Assembly (NCBI RefSeq): GCF_019665765.1
Contig: NZ_CP081150.1
Coordinates: 2,542,001 to 2,606,000, forward strand
DNA from: Deefgea tanakiae
GTDB taxonomy: Bacteria; Pseudomonadota; Gammaproteobacteria; Burkholderiales; Chitinibacteraceae
Length of the DNA stretch: 64,000 nucleotides
Direction: 5' to 3'
The position numbers were made by a program, and so were the translations under genes. The notes beneath the pieces are model-generated. The model was not told the DNA's origin and did not search any database. It saw only the letters and a list, made by a program, of their open reading frames with translations. Each line of letters opens with the position of its first letter. Position 1 is the stretch's first letter. This document shows, one piece after another, positions 10,201-17,856 of the stretch.

Positions 10201-10318
10201 TGTCGGGGAAGTCTTGCACCTTCATCTTGTGGAACGACATCACGCCGCCCAAAGACAAAAGCACAAACAGCATAATGGCCGGAATCGGATTCTTAATCGA
10301 CCAAGCAGAGAAATTCAT
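7265..10318 (-). CDS. RND efflux pump inner-membrane subunit (HAE1/AcrB-like family)
   Basis: Proton-driven drug/solvent exporter of the resistance-nodulation-division superfamily, the trimeric inner-membrane part of a tripartite pump. It has 1017 residues, typical for the family. The first transmembrane helix follows MNFSAWSIKNPIPAIML. The proton-relay aspartate pair is in LVVGILVDDAIVEIENIVRH near residue 400. A repeat of the fold begins after AAWCLHHRKTTAFLSLVFF near 515, and the partner motif GLVMLMGIAAKNSILLVEYA is near 920. The adaptor and outer-membrane genes lie upstream on the same strand, so export across both membranes is likely. The substrate cannot be told from sequence; the subfamily is closer to short multidrug/solvent RND pumps than to AcrB itself. 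Confidence 0.93.
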   Translation of the reverse strand: MNFSAWSIKNPIPAIMLFVLLSLGGVMSFHKMKVQDFPDIELPMVTVTAVLDGAAPAQLETEVARKLENSVSALQGVKHVYSNISDGVVGMTVEFVLEKPINDAVDDVRNAVSNVRSELPSDLKDPVIGKVEFSGVPFLVYTVADPQLDEEQLSWLVDNKITRAIRAIPGVGQVSRVGGVTRQVRIELDPERMAALGVSSSDISRQLARTQKDASGGRVDLGGSEQALRTIATVQSTAELAKTELALSDGRRIRLDQIATIEDTIAERRSIAQLDGKPVVGFEITRSRGAGETEVAAAVSEALAKLKLENPGLVLTTAYDMAAPVQEEFDGSMGLLYEGALLAVIVVWFFLRDWRATLVSAAALPLSILPTFIGMYLFGFTLNTVTLLSLALVVGILVDDAIVEIENIVRHLRMGKTPYQAAMEAADEIGLAVIATTFALVAVFLPTAFMSGIPGKFFHPFGWTAAMAVMASLVVARLLTPMMAAYLLKPIVGEEKEGKLKEGYLRCAAWCLHHRKTTAFLSLVFFVGALALVPLLPKGFVPPDDRSQTLVKIELPPGATLQETFVAADQARLILAKNAYITRIYTAVGDGKAGSDPFAGGSSGVNKANLTLTLAPRNERSQKKTEIEKDLRIALQAIPGARVTVGLGQSGEKLQMIVKSDDPDGLMIAAKAIEQDLRTLQGVGAITSSASLVRPELIIRPDMSRAADMGVTAVAIADTIRIATVGDFDTALAKLNLPERQVPIVVRLPDSFRTDLEQIKRLRVPSSQGEVMLGQVADIEISSGPSLISRYDRARNVIFDVELNGRPLGEVSAEADQLPALKNLPSGVTRAEFGDAEEMNKLFASFGLAMLTGVLCIYMVLVLLFRQFMQPVTILFALLLSFPGAFLALFIAQSSFSMPSLIGLVMLMGIAAKNSILLVEYAIVARRDGMSRFDALMDAGRKRARPIVMTTVAMGAGMLPIALGWGVDSSFRAPMAIAVIGGLITSTFLSLLVIPVVFTFVDDLVQWVMKFGKKKPA

Positions 10319-10394
10319 TTTGCGCCCTTTACAGATGCATAAATAGGTATATCAATCCAAACATTGATAAGCATTAATTAGAAGCAGATACCCA

Positions 10395-11531
10395 TCACTT
10401 CGTAACAACACGAACCACATCACCATCAGCGAGGAAGCCAACGCCACTGGCGACAATTTGCTGATCAGCTGTGATGCCTTCTACTTCCATCATGCCGTCG
10501 GCCTGCCGCCCCAATTTGACGCGAACTTGTTTCACTTTCGAAACGGAATTGCTTGTCTGCAACACAAACACATTGGCAAAACCATCACGCAGCAGTACTG
10601 CGCTGCCCGGCACGGCCAGTGCTTTGCCTTTACCGACAGCAATACTGCCCTTGGCGAACATGCCTGGTTTGGCCTCGCTCAATCCGGCATCACTATTTTT
10701 TAGATCGACATACACCAAGACATTGCGAGTTTTCATATCCGCCGTTGGCGCAATTTTGCGCACCGTGCCTTGCAGCACTTTGCCCGTCGGCAGCGCCACC
10801 GTCACCGCTTGACCCGCTTTGATTCGGCCGCTTTCTGCTGCCGTTACTTCGGCCTGCCATTCCAAGCGACCTTGACGTACCAAGCGGAACAACTCTTGCC
10901 CCGGCTGACTCACCGCGCCAAGCGATGCGCTACGTGCAGAGATAATGCCGTCGTCCGGAGCTACAATCCGCGTTTGTCCAAGGCGAACTTGGACGGAACT
11001 CAGTTGCGCTTTCGCCGATTGCACCCGCGCTTTGGCGGTGAGTTCTTTGGTGTAGGCTTCGGTCATCTGCTGCTCAGACATCGCGCCGGTGTTACCTAAT
11101 TGGCGAACTCGATCAGCGTTTTGCTTGGCCTCGGCCAAGGCCGCTTCAGTTTCGGCGAGTGATGCTTTGGCTTGTGCGACTTCGGCTTGCACCGTTTCAT
11201 CGTTAAAGCGCGCCAACAGCTGGCCTTTGTTCACCACATCGCCAACTTGCGCATTAAGCTCGACCAAACGCACGCCACCCAATTCGATGCCAATCAGCGA
11301 TTCTTGCCACGCCACAACATTGCCGTTGGCGGCAACGGTTTGCGCCCATTCAATTGACTTGGGTTTCACCAAGCTCACCGACAGCACGGGCTTGGCCGCT
11401 TCGACTTTTTTCTCTTTACTATCAGCCTGTACAACAGCTGTCGTAACAGCGATGCTTGCGACAAAAGCCACGATCAGTGCTTTAAAAATCGTATTGCGAT
11501 GAAATGGCAGTTTATCCAGAAATTGATTCAT
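10395..11531 (-). CDS. RND efflux periplasmic adaptor (membrane fusion protein, HlyD/AcrA type)
   Basis: Periplasmic adaptor linking the RND pump to the outer-membrane channel. The 378-residue product begins MNQFLDKLPFHRNTIFK, followed by a single hydrophobic helix (residues 16-36) acting as signal or anchor. It shows the biotinyl-lipoyl half motif GNVVAWQESLIGIELGG near 75, an alpha-helical hairpin rich in A/E/Q (AEVAQAKASLAETEAALAEAKQ, residues 110-180), the second lipoyl half IVAPDDGIISARSASLGAV near 195, and a beta-barrel plus membrane-proximal domain. ATG 11531 has GGAG 7 nt upstream; the in-frame ATG at 11561 lies inside a dispersed palindrome and lacks a ribosome site. Confidence 0.93.
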   Translation of the reverse strand: MNQFLDKLPFHRNTIFKALIVAFVASIAVTTAVVQADSKEKKVEAAKPVLSVSLVKPKSIEWAQTVAANGNVVAWQESLIGIELGGVRLVELNAQVGDVVNKGQLLARFNDETVQAEVAQAKASLAETEAALAEAKQNADRVRQLGNTGAMSEQQMTEAYTKELTAKARVQSAKAQLSSVQVRLGQTRIVAPDDGIISARSASLGAVSQPGQELFRLVRQGRLEWQAEVTAAESGRIKAGQAVTVALPTGKVLQGTVRKIAPTADMKTRNVLVYVDLKNSDAGLSEAKPGMFAKGSIAVGKGKALAVPGSAVLLRDGFANVFVLQTSNSVSKVKQVRVKLGRQADGMMEVEGITADQQIVASGVGFLADGDVVRVVTK

Positions 11532-11543
11532 TACCCTACTCCA

Positions 11544-11588
11544 GTATGTACTTGTAGCCATTAATTAATAATGGCCTGATAGATATAC
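11544..11588. repeat. Dispersed palindrome type I, copy 2
   Basis: GTATGTACTTGTAGCCATTA and TAATGGCCTGATAGATATAC flank the loop ATTAA. The inner arms TAGCCATTA/TAATGGC match the family core at 27904-27954. It lies between the outer-membrane gene and the adaptor gene, just upstream of the adaptor's ribosome site. Confidence 0.65.
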
Positions 11589-11601
11589 ATCACAGTAAAC
11601 A

Positions 11602-13008
11602 TTAATGACTTACTGAGTTCTGTGGCCACTCACCGCCGACCGCTTTATACAAGGAGATCCATAAAGCCAATTGCTCTCGTTGCAGCGAAATTTGCTTGGT
11701 TTGAGCCGTTAATAAAAAGCGTCGAGAAATTTCCAAATCGAGCAAGTTAGCGCTGCCTGCTTTCCACATCGCATTCGTTGCATCTTGCTGCTTTTGATAG
11801 CCAGCCACTGAACGCAAGGTCGCCGCAACACGTTGATTGCTACTATCGAGCTTAACCATGGTCTGCTCAACTTCGCGCACGGCAAAGCGAACTTGCTGTT
11901 GATACATTGCAAGGGCCTGCTCAAAGCGAGCTTGCGCGGCTTCTTCTTCTGACTTTAAGCGTCCCGCATTGAAAATCGGTAGCTTCACAGTTGGGCCAAA
12001 CGACCACGAATTACCACTCAGTTCTACGCTGCTTGTCTCTTGGCGACCCACGCTAATTGCACCGAATAAGCTTAGCGATGGCAATCGGGCAACTTTGGCA
12101 ATCCCCACATCGGCGGCGGCGACTTTTACTTTTTCTGCCTCGACGCGAATATCATGCCGCTGCGTAATCACTTCGGCAGGCAATGAAGTCACCGCAAAAC
12201 CCAGCGGTTGCGGCAATTGACGTTGACCTTGGCTAATTTGAGCGCGAACCTGCGCTTCGCTTAAACCAGTCACCGCGACCAGCGCTTTAATCGAGATCGC
12301 GACTCCTTCTTGCATTTCCGCCAACTGCGCCACAGAATCCGCACTACTTGCATCGGCTAATGCCACATCCACAGGGCTGGCCAAACCCACGCTGGCTTTA
12401 TCCTGCGTGAGTTGCAAACTACGATTACGCGACTCCAAATCAGCCGCGACAATATCCGCCATAGCTTGATAGGCACGCAACGCCACATAGGCGTTGGCGA
12501 CTTCGGCGGCAACGCTCACTTGAGCATCATGCCACTCGACTTCTCGCGCTTTCATATTGGCAACCAAACCTTGTTCAGCTGCGCGAATCCCGCCCCACAG
12601 ATCGATCTCCCAGCTCGCATCTAAGCCCACCGAGCCGTTATTCGTAATGTAATTCGGGGACATCAGCTCATTTTGGCTGCGCGTACCTACAGCAGTCGCG
12701 CCAATTGTCGGCCACAAATAGGATTTGGCTGAGTAGGCTTTGGCACGCGCTTCACGAATTCGCGCTTGCGCAAATTCGAGCGTTGGATTGGCTTGTTGCG
12801 CAGCAATCAACAAACCATCGAGCACAGGGTCTTGCCAAGATTGCCACCACTCTTTTTGTGCCGCCAAACGAGCAGTACTCGGCGCAGAGGCTTGCCAAGC
12901 TTTTTCCTTTGGTTCTAATTGTGCGGCATCGGGTTGCGGTAAATTTACCGCACAACCGGTTAACGCAGCCAAGACGGTGATCACCATCAAATTTAAACGC
13001 TGGCGCAT
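11602..13008 (-). CDS. Outer-membrane efflux lipoprotein (NodT/OprM-type TolC family)
   Basis: Outer-membrane channel of the tripartite efflux pump. The 468-residue product has a lipoprotein signal peptide ending in the lipobox LTGC (Cys near residue 19), so it should be lipid-anchored. Two outer-membrane-efflux repeats follow: residues 60-250 (WWQSWQDPVLDGLLIAAQQANPTLEFAQARI) and 265-455 (LPAEVITQRHDIRVEAEKVKVAAADVGIAKVARLP, the NodT-type signature, shown here in two parts: the RHDIR motif and the AAADVGIAKVARLP segment). The coiled helices are rich in A, E and Q. It is first in the operon, ahead of the adaptor and pump, and divergent from the tetR gene. Confidence 0.92.
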   Translation of the reverse strand: MRQRLNLMVITVLAALTGCAVNLPQPDAAQLEPKEKAWQASAPSTARLAAQKEWWQSWQDPVLDGLLIAAQQANPTLEFAQARIREARAKAYSAKSYLWPTIGATAVGTRSQNELMSPNYITNNGSVGLDASWEIDLWGGIRAAEQGLVANMKAREVEWHDAQVSVAAEVANAYVALRAYQAMADIVAADLESRNRSLQLTQDKASVGLASPVDVALADASSADSVAQLAEMQEGVAISIKALVAVTGLSEAQVRAQISQGQRQLPQPLGFAVTSLPAEVITQRHDIRVEAEKVKVAAADVGIAKVARLPSLSLFGAISVGRQETSSVELSGNSWSFGPTVKLPIFNAGRLKSEEEAAQARFEQALAMYQQQVRFAVREVEQTMVKLDSSNQRVAATLRSVAGYQKQQDATNAMWKAGSANLLDLEISRRFLLTAQTKQISLQREQLALWISLYKAVGGEWPQNSVSH

Positions 13009-13205
13009 AAGTGTTGCGTTTCCCTGTGAGAGTTACAGAAGACGATTCATCCGTAGAAGCGGAAGTGCCTGAAAATACTTTATTTGGCAGACAAGCGCAT
13101 TGCCACATGAATCGAGCATGTTTTACTTAGCAAAATCAATCCGGCGAATTTAACTGTGGCGCATCGCCGTGCATCACAATTGAAACTAGATTATCAGTGA
13201 TGACG

Positions 13206-13234
13206 ATGCTAAACTGACCGAACGGTTCGGTCAA
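13206..13234 (-). promoter_or_regulatory. Promoter of the efflux operon overlapping the repressor operator
   Basis: On the minus strand TTGACC (13229-13234) and TAGCAT (13206-13211) are exactly 17 bp apart. The operator at 13215-13233 covers the -35 box and most of the spacer, so a bound repressor would block RNA polymerase. The predicted leader is about 190 nt. Confidence 0.6.
13215..13233. promoter_or_regulatory. TetR-type operator
   Basis: TGACCGAACGGTTCGGTCA is a perfect 19-bp inverted repeat between the efflux operon and the tetR gene, 32 bp before the regulator's start. Its place and symmetry fit a TetR-family dimer site controlling both directions. Confidence 0.75.
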
Positions 13235-13264
13235 TATGTATTACGCATTTAATTTGGAAAGCTT

Positions 13265-13876
13265 ATGAACGCAGCAAGTAGTAAACTCACAGACAGCAAG
13301 CGCGCGCAAATTCTCAGCGGCGCTCGAACCATGTTTATGGAGCATGGCTTTGCCAGCACCAGCGTTGAAAAAATAGCGAAAGCAGCCGGCGTATCGAAAG
13401 GCACGATTTACAATTACTTTGCTAGCAAAGAAATTTTGTTTGTCGCGCTGATTACAGGCGAATGTGGCGGAGAAGCGCAATTGCCGGAGGCCGCGCAATT
13501 GATGGCTGCGCCCGTAGAAAATGTACTCACGCAATTTGGCACCCAATGCTTGAGTGGCTTACTGCAAGAAGATCAGCAGCGACTATTTCGCATCGTCTTG
13601 GCGGAAGTGATGCAATTCCCGCAACTCGGGCAATTGATTGAATCCACCGGCCCCGCACTATCCATGGGCGTATTGACCGAATACCTGACGCGACTGAATC
13701 AAGCAGGAAAATTAGACATCCCTCAACCGAAACTCGCGGCGGAGCAATTTATGGCCATGTGTGATGCGGGGATTATCCGCCGCATGCAGCTTTCTGTGGG
13801 CAATCCAAGCCAAGCCGAGATTGACCTGCAGGTGACCAGTGCGGTGAAATTATTTATGAATGGCTACGCGCCATAA
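13265..13876 (+). CDS. TetR/AcrR-family repressor, likely of the divergent efflux operon
   Basis: One-component transcription repressor of 203 residues. The N-terminal helix-turn-helix is SVEKIAKAAGVSKGTIYNYFASKE, split as SVEKIAKAAGVSKGT and IYNYFASKEILF (residues 35-62), preceded by the helix KRAQILSGARTMFMEHGF. The C-terminal domain resembles AcrR-type ligand-binding domains (LQEDQQRLFRIVLAEVMQFPQLG). It is transcribed away from the outer-membrane/adaptor/pump operon with a palindromic operator between them. The standard reading is that substrates of the pump release the repressor. The ligand is unknown. Confidence 0.9.
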   Translation: MNAASSKLTDSKRAQILSGARTMFMEHGFASTSVEKIAKAAGVSKGTIYNYFASKEILFVALITGECGGEAQLPEAAQLMAAPVENVLTQFGTQCLSGLLQEDQQRLFRIVLAEVMQFPQLGQLIESTGPALSMGVLTEYLTRLNQAGKLDIPQPKLAAEQFMAMCDAGIIRRMQLSVGNPSQAEIDLQVTSAVKLFMNGYAP

Positions 13877-13890
13877 CGCCAATTGACGGC

Positions 13891-14172
13891 TTAACGCGCG
13901 CTCAATAATTCAATCAGTGCTGTGGGGTCTTGATTGGTTTGAAGCACCGCACGCACTTTATTAAATGCAACCGCGGCCTCATCAGGATATTTGCCATAGG
14001 AAACAACGCTGGCATGCCGCCAACCGGCTGCGGTGAGTACTTGTTTCGCAAATTTACTACCCTCAACGCCGCCGCCACCGAGCTGCAACAAGGCTTGTTC
14101 AAGCAAAACATGCGGAAATGGCGTGCGAGATAATGTATTGAAGTGCCCAGCTTGGATTTCATCGAATTGCAT
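13891..14172 (-). CDS. Small uncharacterised protein, 93 residues
   Basis: I do not recognise this protein. It starts MQFDEIQAGHFNTLSR and ends NQDPTALIELLSAR; it is soluble, without signal peptide, membrane helix or metal-binding cysteines. It contains a glycine run (LGGGGVEGSKFAKQ near residue 32) and a central HASVVSYGKYPDEAAVAFNKV. I took ATG 14172; an in-frame GTG at 14184 would add four residues. It converges with the tetR gene (stops 14 bp apart). Codon use and amino-acid content look like a real gene, but the function is unknown. Confidence 0.6.
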   Translation of the reverse strand: MQFDEIQAGHFNTLSRTPFPHVLLEQALLQLGGGGVEGSKFAKQVLTAAGWRHASVVSYGKYPDEAAVAFNKVRAVLQTNQDPTALIELLSAR

Positions 14173-14314
14173 TTTAACGCTCACTTAAATGAAATAAGAA
14201 TGCACCGCTCAATACTGAATCGCATTGGCTAATTTCACCCTCTTCTGTCATTTTTTTAGTGTGCGCCAGCCCAAATAGCAAGCTCTCTACACATTGAACG
14301 AGCATCGCTCAAAA

Positions 14315-15859
14315 TTAGCCGCCGCCACGCCTTTGCAACTCGGGTGCAGACGTTGGGCAAGTCGCTTTTCCTTTAAAGCAATCCACAGCCCCCGTCACCG
14401 CAGAATCAAGTGCCTTGCCGACTTGTTGCAAACCGCTACTCAATGTCGACTCAACCCGCTGGGGCAACGGCGTTGCCTCGCTGACCTTAGCTTGCTCTGG
14501 GGCACGCTCGTAATAGCTTTCTAATGCCGGCTCAGGAGCGGGCTCAACCATGGGGGCCGCCGATACGAATGGCTTTAGCTGAGCCGGCTCAGCTTCTGGG
14601 CTAGGCCTGGTCCAGGTGATGGTCGCGGCCGCAATTTCAGACTCGGGCGTCGGCCACATCAACCAAAGCAAACTCGCTACAAGCAACGCCACCATGCCGG
14701 CCTGTATTTTCTTTGGTAAAGCTAAAAACTGCTGTCTCGCGCGTAAAAAGAGTGCAAGTAAAATCGGCTGAAGAATTTGCCAAGCTTGCGATAGCTTAGC
14801 CCCTGCAATCGGCATCCTTCTCTTAACCATGGCTGCTGCGCGCAATAGCCATGGCCAGAGCTGACGCACAATACTTGCCAACATTAAACCTATTTGACGC
14901 AAGACCCAGAGTAGCGTCATCCACGTTTGTTGCAGCCAACTCACTAGTGGATAGCGCTCGCGCTGTTCGACTTCAGGCTGCGGTACCTCATCGACTTTGG
15001 GCTCATTCACGCTTGCATCACTGCTGCTCTTAGATGAAAACGTATTCGTGCCCGCAGACTGAATCGCAACCAGCACCTCACCAGCCAATGCAAATCGATC
15101 TTCTTGTTTTTTTGCCAAGCAGCGCAAAATCAAATCGGCCAGCCATGGCGGTACTTCAGAGTTAAGGGAGCGAGGATCAATCGGCTCTGAATGCAGGATG
15201 TTAAACACGATATTCATCGTGGTTTCACCATCAAACGGTACCTTTCCAGTCAGCGCTTGATACAGCACGACACCCGCCGAATAAATATCGGCGCGACCGT
15301 CCAGCTTGGTGCCGGCCAATTGCTCGGGCGACATATATCGCGGCGAGCCCAGTATGGTGCCAGTTCGGGTTAAATCGCTGGCGGGCAATTGCGCAATACC
15401 AAAGTCGGTAATCTTTAAGCGCCCGTCTTTGGTCAGCATCAAATTGGCGGGTTTAATATCCCTATGCACTACATCATGCCGATGCGCATGGGCCAAGGCC
15501 GAGAACATCTGCTTTGCTATGCGAATCACGTCGCGAACGGCGAGGGTGCCACGCTTTTCCAATACTGCTTTTAGACTAATTCCCTGCACTAACTCCATCG
15601 CTAAATAAGGCTTACCACGCCATTCACCACAATCAAACACGGTAATAATACCGGGGTGATTCAGGCGCGCAGCCGAGCGAGCCTCTTGCAGCAAGCGAGC
15701 GGCGTAATCCGCCGCCTCTGCGCTATCGAGCGACACTTGCAACAGTTTAATCGCCACATCTCGCTCTAAGCGCTCATCCCGCGCACGAAATACCACACCC
15801 ATCGCGCCCTGACCAAGGCGAGACTGGAGTTGATAATGCGCGATTTTGGGCTGTGTCAT
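14315..15859 (-). CDS. Membrane-anchored Hanks-type serine/threonine protein kinase
   Basis: Eukaryotic-like Ser/Thr kinase of 514 residues. The N-terminal kinase domain (residues 8-265) has the glycine loop LGQGAMGVVFRA, ATP-binding lysine in RDVAIKLLQ near 37, catalytic VVHRDIKPANLM near 130, ITDFGIAQ near 152 and the P+1 region SPRYMSPEQLAG. All key residues are present, so it should be active. A proline- and charge-rich linker follows, then basic amphipathic segments, a hydrophobic helix near 390-405 (MVALLVASLLWLMWP), and a tail of about 110 residues that would be periplasmic. No PP2C phosphatase, FHA or PASTA partner is beside it, which makes its target unclear. Confidence 0.92.
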   Translation of the reverse strand: MTQPKIAHYQLQSRLGQGAMGVVFRARDERLERDVAIKLLQVSLDSAEAADYAARLLQEARSAARLNHPGIITVFDCGEWRGKPYLAMELVQGISLKAVLEKRGTLAVRDVIRIAKQMFSALAHAHRHDVVHRDIKPANLMLTKDGRLKITDFGIAQLPASDLTRTGTILGSPRYMSPEQLAGTKLDGRADIYSAGVVLYQALTGKVPFDGETTMNIVFNILHSEPIDPRSLNSEVPPWLADLILRCLAKKQEDRFALAGEVLVAIQSAGTNTFSSKSSSDASVNEPKVDEVPQPEVEQRERYPLVSWLQQTWMTLLWVLRQIGLMLASIVRQLWPWLLRAAAMVKRRMPIAGAKLSQAWQILQPILLALFLRARQQFLALPKKIQAGMVALLVASLLWLMWPTPESEIAAATITWTRPSPEAEPAQLKPFVSAAPMVEPAPEPALESYYERAPEQAKVSEATPLPQRVESTLSSGLQQVGKALDSAVTGAVDCFKGKATCPTSAPELQRRGGG

Positions 15860-16017
15860 ATTCGAAGCGAGGCTAAAATGGCGGATGAAATAATCACTTA
15901 TTGTATCGTGCGGCCCCGAGAGAAAGACGTAACAAATCGCACAGGCATGATTTTGCGCACACAGCGCTGCGCATATCGTTAAAATAGCGGTTTTCCTACG
16001 CTGATTAATTGCCGCCC

Positions 16018-17616
16018 ATGAAAATCGCCCTTGCTCAGATCAACCCCATTGTTGGTGACCTCGACGGCAACACCGAGCTTATTTTTGCTGCGGCACGCGA
16101 AGCGGCAGCCAACGGCGCCGAGATACTCCTCACACCAGAGCTGGCGTTAACCGGCTACCCACCCGAAGACTTGCTACTACGCCCAGCATTCTTGCAGCAA
16201 TGCCGCGAGAAAATTGGTCGATTTATCGACGAACTCGACGGGATTACCTTGGTGCTGGGTTACCCATCTATGAGTGGCGATGAAATTTTTAATTCGGCCT
16301 GCGTGATTCGCGATGGGAACTTCTTGGGGCGCTACGATAAGTTATTGCTGCCTAACAATGCGGTTTTCGACGAAGTTCGCTACTTTACACCGGGTATTGT
16401 ACCGCTAGTCTTTGAGCAAAATGGCGTCAATATCGGCATCGCTATTTGCGAAGACCTGTGGGATACCGAGCCCGCAGCCGCCGCACGCGATGAAGGTGCA
16501 GATGTATTACTCGTACTGAATGCCTCACCGTATCATCAAGCTAAACAAAGCACACGTCGCGAAGTGGCCCGTCAGCGTGTCGATGAAAACAACATGCCGG
16601 TGGTGTATTGCAATTTGATGGGCGGGCAAGATGAATTGATTTTTGATGGTCATTCATTTGCGATCAACAGGGCCGGCGCTTTAGCGCTGCAACTACCTGC
16701 ATATCAAGCGATGATTGGCTATGTCGATTACGTCGATGGCGATTTGCAGATCGGTAACGTGGCAGCTGATGAATCCATCGAAGCCAGCGTCTACGGCGCT
16801 TTGGTACAAGGCGTGAAAGACTACATCGGCAAAAATCGCTTCCCTGGCATCTTACTCGGCCTCTCTGGCGGTATTGATTCAGCACTGACTCTGGCGATTG
16901 CGGTGGATGCGCTGGGCGCAGAAAACGTGCATGCGGTGATGATGCCATCGCGTTATACCGCCGATATTTCAGTCAATGACTCGCGCGAGATGATAGACAT
17001 CCTCGGCTGCCAATATTCTGAAATCGAAATCTGGTCGATGTATGAAAGCATGATGGCTGGGCTCGCACCTGAGTTCGAAGGACGCGACATGGATACCACC
17101 GAAGAGAATTTACAAAGTCGTATTCGGGGTATGCTCTTGATGGCCTTATCCAACAAGACTGGCAAGCTAGTACTCACCACGGGTAATAAATCAGAAATGA
17201 CCACGGGCTATGCCACACTGTATGGCGATATGGCTGGTGGTTTTGCAGTGCTCAAAGACATTGCCAAAACGCTGGTGTATCGCCTGTCGAACTGGCGTAA
17301 TGAGCAGGGCGTCGTGATTCCAGAGCGCATTATCACCCGCCCACCTTCAGCCGAGCTGCGCCCCGATCAAAAAGACCAAGATAGCCTGCCCGAGTACGAA
17401 GTACTTGATGCGATTTTGGCCGCTTACGTTGAGGATAATTTAAGCATCGCCGACATCATCAAGCTCGGTTACGCCGAAGCGGATGTCAATAAAGTAGTGC
17501 GTTTACTGAAAATCAACGAATACAAGCGCCGCCAAGCGCCTGTTGGCCCACGCATTACTCAGCGCTCATTCGGCAAAGATTGGCGCATGCCGATTACGCA
17601 GCGATTCACACGTTAA
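16018..17616 (+). CDS. nadE: Glutamine-dependent NAD+ synthetase
   Basis: Catalyses the last step of NAD synthesis, amidating nicotinate adenine dinucleotide with ammonia drawn from glutamine. The product (532 residues) has two parts. An N-terminal carbon-nitrogen hydrolase domain (1-245) has the Glu-Lys-Cys triad in TPELALTGYPPED, RYDKLLLPN and GIAICEDLWDTEP. A C-terminal synthetase domain (265-532) has the P-loop LGLSGGIDSALTLAIAVDALG and TTGNKSEMTTGYATLYGDMAGG. The ATG at 16018 aligns with the usual MKIALAQINP start; an in-frame TTG at 16009 is unlikely. It is divergent from the kinase gene and followed by a terminator. Confidence 0.96.
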   Translation: MKIALAQINPIVGDLDGNTELIFAAAREAAANGAEILLTPELALTGYPPEDLLLRPAFLQQCREKIGRFIDELDGITLVLGYPSMSGDEIFNSACVIRDGNFLGRYDKLLLPNNAVFDEVRYFTPGIVPLVFEQNGVNIGIAICEDLWDTEPAAAARDEGADVLLVLNASPYHQAKQSTRREVARQRVDENNMPVVYCNLMGGQDELIFDGHSFAINRAGALALQLPAYQAMIGYVDYVDGDLQIGNVAADESIEASVYGALVQGVKDYIGKNRFPGILLGLSGGIDSALTLAIAVDALGAENVHAVMMPSRYTADISVNDSREMIDILGCQYSEIEIWSMYESMMAGLAPEFEGRDMDTTEENLQSRIRGMLLMALSNKTGKLVLTTGNKSEMTTGYATLYGDMAGGFAVLKDIAKTLVYRLSNWRNEQGVVIPERIITRPPSAELRPDQKDQDSLPEYEVLDAILAAYVEDNLSIADIIKLGYAEADVNKVVRLLKINEYKRRQAPVGPRITQRSFGKDWRMPITQRFTR

Positions 17617-17627
17617 AAATTAATAAC

Positions 17628-17673
17628 GTATATTGATCTAGCCACTATATAAAAAGAGCTACAAAGCAATACC
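17628..17673. repeat. Dispersed palindrome type I, copy 3
   Basis: GTATATTGATCTAGCCACT and AGAGCTACAAAGCAATACC form an imperfect palindrome right after nadE. The right arm is close to the family consensus AATGGCTACAAAGCAATACC. Confidence 0.6.
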
Positions 17674-17690
17674 CTCGCCTTATCAAACCC

Positions 17691-17720
17691 AAAGCCCAAG
17701 CACACCACTTGGGCTTTTTC
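17691..17720 (+). terminator. Rho-independent terminator after nadE
   Basis: AAAGCCCAAG pairs with CTTGGGCTTT across a 7-nt loop, followed by a short T run. Confidence 0.8.
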
Positions 17721-17856
17721 ATCGCTGCGATGAATTGCGAACGAATTGGCTACATCAATATTATTTGTCATATTTCATGCTCAGCACGAGCAATGTAACA
17801 AAAAATTCATCTTTGGCTGTTACCTTACAACCTCCCGCCAGCCCTTTCGAGTTTGT

